Source: Luteimonas sp. 9C (lineage in GTDB: Bacteria > Pseudomonadota > Gammaproteobacteria > Xanthomonadales > Xanthomonadaceae). Taken from it: 64,000 bases of DNA. The position numbers and the translations under genes are program-made. Each line of letters starts with the position of its first letter. Positions within the stretch are counted from its first letter, which is position 1. Positions 60,815 through 64,000 of the stretch are shown in pieces. The notes under the pieces are model-generated. The model was given only the letters and a program-made list of their open reading frames with translations. It searched no databases and was not told where the DNA came from. The stretch is taken from positions 891,503-955,502 of the forward strand of contig NZ_LR733312.1 of assembly GCF_902506295.1 (NCBI RefSeq), read 5' to 3'.

Positions 60815-62110
60815 ATGACCGCACCCGCCACCGCTGCGCCCGCCAAGGGCCGCGTGCTGTTCGCCAGCCTGATCGGCACGACGATCGAATTCTTCGACTT
60901 CTACATCTACGCCACGGCCGCGGTGCTGGTCTTCCCGAAGCTGTTCTTTCCGTCAGCCGATCCCGCCTCGGCCACGCTGCAGTCGCTGGCGACGTTCGCG
61001 CTGGCGTTCTTCGCCCGGCCGATCGGCTCGGCCGTGTTCGGTCATTACGGCGACCGCGTCGGCCGCAAGGCGACGCTGGTGGCGGCGTTGCTGACGATGG
61101 GGATCTCGACCGTGCTCATCGGCCTGTTGCCGACCCACGCGCAGATCGGCATCGCCGCGCCACTGCTGCTCGCGCTGTGCCGTTTCGGCCAGGGCCTCGG
61201 CCTGGGCGGCGAATGGGGCGGGGCGGTGCTGCTGGCCACCGAGAACGCGCCGCCCGGCAAGCGCGCCTGGTACGGCATGTTCCCGCAGCTCGGTGCACCG
61301 CTCGGCTTCTTCCTGGCGACGGGCATTTTCCTCGTGCTGACCGAGGTGATGAGCGATACGGCGTTCTTCGCCTGGGGCTGGCGCATTCCGTTTCTCGCCA
61401 GTGCGGTGCTGGTGCTGGTGGGTCTGTGGGTCCGGCTGCGCATCACCGAAACCCCGGATTTCCAGAAGGTGCTCGACCACGGCGCGCGTGTGCGACTGCC
61501 GATGCGCGAGGTGCTGGTCAACCAGTGGCGCGGTGTCGTCGCGGGCACGCTGCTCGCACTGGCGACCTTCGTGCTGTTCTATCTGATGACGGTCTTCGCG
61601 CTCAGCTGGGGCACCTCGCAGCTGGGTTACACGCGCGAACATTTCCTGATGCTGCAGCTCGCAGGCGTGGTGTGTTTCGCCGCGACGATTCCGGTCTCGG
61701 CGCTGTATGCCGACCGGTTCGGCCGTCGGCGCGCCATGCTGATCGCGAGCACCGGCATCGCCCTGTTCGGGCTGTGCTTCGCGCCGCTGTTCGTGGCCGG
61801 GAACGCCGGCGCCACGCTGGCGTTCCTGATGATCGGTCTGGGTCTCATGGGTCTGACCTACGGGCCCGTCGGCACGCTGCTGGCCGAGCAGTTTCCGACC
61901 GCGGTGCGCTACACCGGTGCGTCGCTGGCATTCAACCTGGCGGGCATCTTCGGCGCCTCGCTCGCGCCGTACATCGCCACCTGGCTGGGCGAACGCCACG
62001 GCTTAGCCTCGGTGGGCGGGTATCTCGCGGGCGCCGCGGTGCTGAGTTTCATCGCACTGTGGACGTTGCCGCGTGATGTCGCACCGGGCGCGGCAGCGCC
62101 CGGGCGCTAG
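60815..62110 (+). CDS. MFS transporter, metabolite:H+ symporter (MHS) type
   Basis: A 431-residue transporter of the major facilitator superfamily. Start TTIEFFDFYIYATAAVLVFP, PIGSAVFGHYGDRVGRKAT (the MFS loop 2-3 motif) and CRFGQGLGLGGEWGGAVLL place it in the MHS group, which includes ShiA, KgtP and ProP. Twelve hydrophobic segments can be followed. Substrate is likely a carboxylate or osmolyte but cannot be narrowed. The start at 60815 is used; the longer frame from 60728 adds an Arg/Ser-rich leader with no binding site. The next gene begins 30 bases later. Confidence 0.9.
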   Translation: MTAPATAAPAKGRVLFASLIGTTIEFFDFYIYATAAVLVFPKLFFPSADPASATLQSLATFALAFFARPIGSAVFGHYGDRVGRKATLVAALLTMGISTVLIGLLPTHAQIGIAAPLLLALCRFGQGLGLGGEWGGAVLLATENAPPGKRAWYGMFPQLGAPLGFFLATGIFLVLTEVMSDTAFFAWGWRIPFLASAVLVLVGLWVRLRITETPDFQKVLDHGARVRLPMREVLVNQWRGVVAGTLLALATFVLFYLMTVFALSWGTSQLGYTREHFLMLQLAGVVCFAATIPVSALYADRFGRRRAMLIASTGIALFGLCFAPLFVAGNAGATLAFLMIGLGLMGLTYGPVGTLLAEQFPTAVRYTGASLAFNLAGIFGASLAPYIATWLGERHGLASVGGYLAGAAVLSFIALWTLPRDVAPGAAAPGR

Positions 62111-62140
62111 ACTGGGGCGCCATCGCCCGCGGAGTCGCGC

Positions 62141-62602
62141 ATGCACCACTGGCTGCTGTTGAGCATCACTGTCGCCGTGCTGGTGGGCATGCTGCTGCCG
62201 TTGCAGGCGCTGCTCAACGCCCGCGTCGGCGCAGTCGCCGGCGGTGCGCTGTTCGCATCGTTCCTGTCGTTCGCGGTGGGCACGCTCGCGCTCGCCGCGA
62301 TGCTGCTGGTCACGCGTACGCCGCTGCCGCCGATGCGCACGCTGACCACGCTGCCGCCGTGGTTGTGGTGCGGGGGCCTGATCGGCGCGGTCTTCGTGTT
62401 CTGCGGCACCTTGCTGGTACCCCGACTCGGCGCGGCCGGCATGATCTGCCTGATCGTCGCCGGCCAGCTGGTGGGCTCGCTGCTGCTCGACCACTACGGC
62501 GTGCTGTCGCAGCCGCGCCCCGTCGATGCGATGCGCCTGGCCGGGGCGGCGCTGGTCGGCATCGGCGCGCTGCTGGTCGTGCGTCCGTGGCAGGCCGGCT
62601 GA
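62141..62602 (+). CDS. YdcZ-like (DMT superfamily, DUF606) membrane protein
   Basis: A 153-residue protein with five hydrophobic segments (about 4-24, 33-55, 74-92, 97-115 and 130-148), matching small YdcZ/DUF606 transporters of the drug/metabolite superfamily. Characteristic features are LPLQALLNARVGAVAGGALFA at the start (split here as LPLQALLNAR and VGAVAGGALF) and LGAAGMICLIVAGQLVGSLL. Many family members occur as two-gene pairs or single genes; here it is single. Substrate unknown. It is followed after three bases by the HD gene, so co-transcription is likely. Confidence 0.85.
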   Translation: MHHWLLLSITVAVLVGMLLPLQALLNARVGAVAGGALFASFLSFAVGTLALAAMLLVTRTPLPPMRTLTTLPPWLWCGGLIGAVFVFCGTLLVPRLGAAGMICLIVAGQLVGSLLLDHYGVLSQPRPVDAMRLAGAALVGIGALLVVRPWQAG

Positions 62603-62605
62603 GCG

Positions 62606-63235
62606 ATGTCGGACGTCGGGACCACGCGCGTGCCGCTGCCGGCCGGAATGCAGGCCGCGCTCGAAGCCGCCTACGCCACGCCGCCGCGGGCGTACCACAA
62701 CTTCGGACACGTCGAGACCCTGCTGGAACAGTTCGAGGCCGTGACGGCGCGCGAGGGTTGGGCGCAACCGCTCGAGGTACGCCTGGCGATCCTGTACCAC
62801 GACGCGATCTACGACGCCCGCGCCGGCGACAACGAGGCGCGTTCGGCGGATCTGGCGGCCGTTTCGATCGCACGCTGGCTTCCTGACGCCGGTGTCGACA
62901 CAGTGCGGGTCGCGCATCTGATCCGGTTGACCGCCCGTCATGGACAGCTGACGCCGGCGGACTTCGCCGACGATCCGCATGCCGATGACGCGCGCCGCTT
63001 TCTCGACTGCGACATGGCGATCCTGGCCGCGGACGATGCGACGTTCGAGGCCTACGACCGCGGCATCGCCGCCGAATACCGGCACGTGCCGCGCTGGCTG
63101 TACGCGGTGAACCGGCGGCGGTTCCTGAAATCCCTGCTGGCCCGGCCGCGCATCTATCTCGATGACGGGTTCCACCAGCGTCTGGACGCGCGCGCGCGGC
63201 ACAACCTGCGTCGCGCGGTGACGACCAAACGCTGA
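62606..63235 (+). CDS. HD-domain metal-dependent phosphohydrolase-like protein
   Basis: A 209-residue predicted hydrolase. The HD motifs are YHNFGHVETLLEQFEAV (about 30-46) and LAILYHDAIYDARAGDNEAR (about 61-80), where YHD supplies the metal-binding His-Asp, then HLIRLTARHG near 104-113 and FLDCDMAILA near 132. The family is annotated as predicted metal-dependent HD superfamily phosphohydrolase; its substrate is unknown. The start is 3 bases after the YdcZ-like stop. Confidence 0.85.
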   Translation: MSDVGTTRVPLPAGMQAALEAAYATPPRAYHNFGHVETLLEQFEAVTAREGWAQPLEVRLAILYHDAIYDARAGDNEARSADLAAVSIARWLPDAGVDTVRVAHLIRLTARHGQLTPADFADDPHADDARRFLDCDMAILAADDATFEAYDRGIAAEYRHVPRWLYAVNRRRFLKSLLARPRIYLDDGFHQRLDARARHNLRRAVTTKR

Positions 63236-63308
63236 GAGCCGTCGCCGCCAGGCACGTGCACCACTGGCGACCCGCACCGGGCCGCACGCCCGCTGCGGCC
63301 CATGTCGG

Positions 63309-63314
63309 TATCAT
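63309..63314 (+). promoter_or_regulatory. -10 element (TATCAT) of a probable leaderless promoter
   Basis: TATCAT ends seven bases before the ATG at 63322 (GGGCCGC between), resembling the arrangement ahead of ligA and mtnA. No ribosome binding site is present. Confidence 0.45.
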
Positions 63315-63321
63315 GGGCCGC

Positions 63322-63687
63322 ATGGCGAAACTGCTGCTCAACCTGCGTTACGTGCCCGACGACGAGGCCGCCGACGTGCGCGCGTTTCTCGACGAGGCCG
63401 GCATTCCCTGGTACCAGACCCGGCCGAGTCCGTTCGGCATCTCGCTGGGTGGCATCTGGCTGCGCGAGAACGACGACCTGCCACGCGCGAAGGCGCTGAT
63501 GGCCGAGTATCAGGCGACGCGTCAGGTCCGGGCGCGGGCCGCGCAGGCGCAGGCGGAGCGCGACGGCACCGCGGAGACCTTCGCCGACATCGTGCGCGCG
63601 GATCCCAAGCGGGTGGTGCTGATCGTCATCGCAATCGTGTGCCTGATCGGGCTGATGGCGGTGCCCGGATACCTGCTGTCCCGTTGA
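63322..63687 (+). CDS. DUF6164-like protein with a C-terminal membrane anchor
   Basis: A 121-residue protein of unknown function. The N-terminal domain (AKLLLNLRYVPDDEAADVRA to IWLRENDDLPRAKALM) resembles a small signal-transducer-like fold recalled as DUF6164 or DUF2007-like. A coiled-coil-prone Arg/Ala/Gln stretch (about 65-90) is followed by one membrane segment near the end (VVLIVIAIVCLIGLMAVPGY). The start at 63322 is favoured over 63256 because the -10 box lies between them. It should be anchored with the N-domain in the cytoplasm. Confidence 0.75.
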   Translation: MAKLLLNLRYVPDDEAADVRAFLDEAGIPWYQTRPSPFGISLGGIWLRENDDLPRAKALMAEYQATRQVRARAAQAQAERDGTAETFADIVRADPKRVVLIVIAIVCLIGLMAVPGYLLSR

Positions 63688-63813
63688 GAGACCGCGGCTG
63701 GCTGCGGCCGCGTCACCCGCGGCCCACGCGCGTGACGCAAGACTGGTGACCTGTCCGCCGCACCGGCGCCGGCGTCGCGTCTTCCGGCGGGACGGATCAC
63801 CAGGATCGAACCC

Positions 63814-64000
63814 ATGACGACGCCCCCCGACCGATCGCACCCCAAGCCGAAGACCAAGCCCTGGACCCGTCCGAACCCGAAGCCGCGGGCGGCACGCGGC
63901 ACGCTGACCGACGCCCAGAAGGACCGCGCCCGCCAGCGCGCCGACGAAGCCGGTCGCCGCTATCCGAATCTCGTCGACAACATGTGGGCCAGCAAGCACA
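63814..64000 (+). CDS. Hypothetical basic protein, N-terminal part (3' end outside window)
   Basis: The frame opens with ATG at 63814 and stays open to the window end (62 codons). It reads as a Lys/Pro/Arg-rich start (HPKPKTKPWTRPNPKPRAAR), then LTDAQKDRARQRADEAGRRY and PNLVDNMWASKH. The second part looks like a genuine conserved sequence of Xanthomonadaceae hypothetical proteins, from memory. The function is unknown; a short basic protein is likely. Confidence 0.65.
   Translation, partial: MTTPPDRSHPKPKTKPWTRPNPKPRAARGTLTDAQKDRARQRADEAGRRYPNLVDNMWASKH

Overview
The window is GC-rich chromosomal DNA of a gammaproteobacterium, most likely Xanthomonadaceae (Lysobacter/Luteimonas/Stenotrophomonas side). 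The evidence is the order smc-zipA-ligA, a two-gene cobalamin-dependent methionine synthase, a large NAD-specific glutamate dehydrogenase, a YtrA-type GntR/ABC operon with a GGTG-N16-CACC operator, GyrA with glutamine at position 83, and a PilH-like response regulator. I saw no prophage, transposase, CRISPR array, rRNA or tRNA. It reads as core chromosome with a few lineage-specific modules.

Layout. 1-5.2 kb: end of smc, zipA, a FosX-like epoxide hydrolase, ligA and epmA. 5.2-6.1 kb: a gene-free stretch with an inverted pair of a dispersed repeat, a strong palindrome and a fragment of a common intergenic repeat. 6.1-10.2 kb: mtnA, then gyrA and its terminator. 10.3-17.8 kb: a thioester alpha-2-macroglobulin lipoprotein followed by pbpC. 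17.9-20.6 kb: peroxiredoxin, a small heat-shock protein with a sigma-32-type promoter, a CbpA-like J-protein and a PilH-like regulator. 20.6-32.6 kb, all minus strand: AcuI-like reductase, LOG-family protein, the lpdA-sucB-sucA block (2-oxoglutarate dehydrogenase), a GNAT fusion coupled to the ribosomal oxygenase RoxA, a VOC protein and purB. fumC is divergent from purB and ends in a near-ideal terminator.

34.1-39.2 kb holds a seven-gene minus-strand operon: small exported protein, YtrA-like regulator, ABC ATPase, ABC permease, DUF2884-like protein, GSGD-repeat beta-solenoid protein and a second DUF2884-like lipoprotein. A near-consensus promoter overlapped by a 24-bp palindrome precedes it. 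This is the most complete candidate system in the window. 39.3-43.5 kb: exported glutathione-peroxidase-like protein, two FKBP isomerases, slyX, a DUF2058 gene and an outer-membrane-type protein.

43.6-48.3 kb: an ArsR-methyltransferase fusion regulator and the two halves of metH, joined by ATGA overlaps. A 26-bp palindrome lies between the promoter and the regulator start, suggesting a self-contained methionine-cycle regulatory unit. 48.5-59.8 kb: acyl-CoA dehydrogenase, NAD-glutamate dehydrogenase, nadK, a cytosolic 5'-nucleotidase, a spermidine-synthase-like protein and an exported S9 peptidase. 60.1-64.0 kb: ferritin-like protein, MHS-type transporter, YdcZ-like membrane protein, HD hydrolase, a DUF6164-like membrane protein and a gene running off the end.

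Regulation. Several genes (ligA, mtnA, the gene at 63322) have a -10-like hexamer ending six or seven bases before the ATG, consistent with leaderless mRNAs. All assignments come from reading the sequence and remembered family features; no database search was run.
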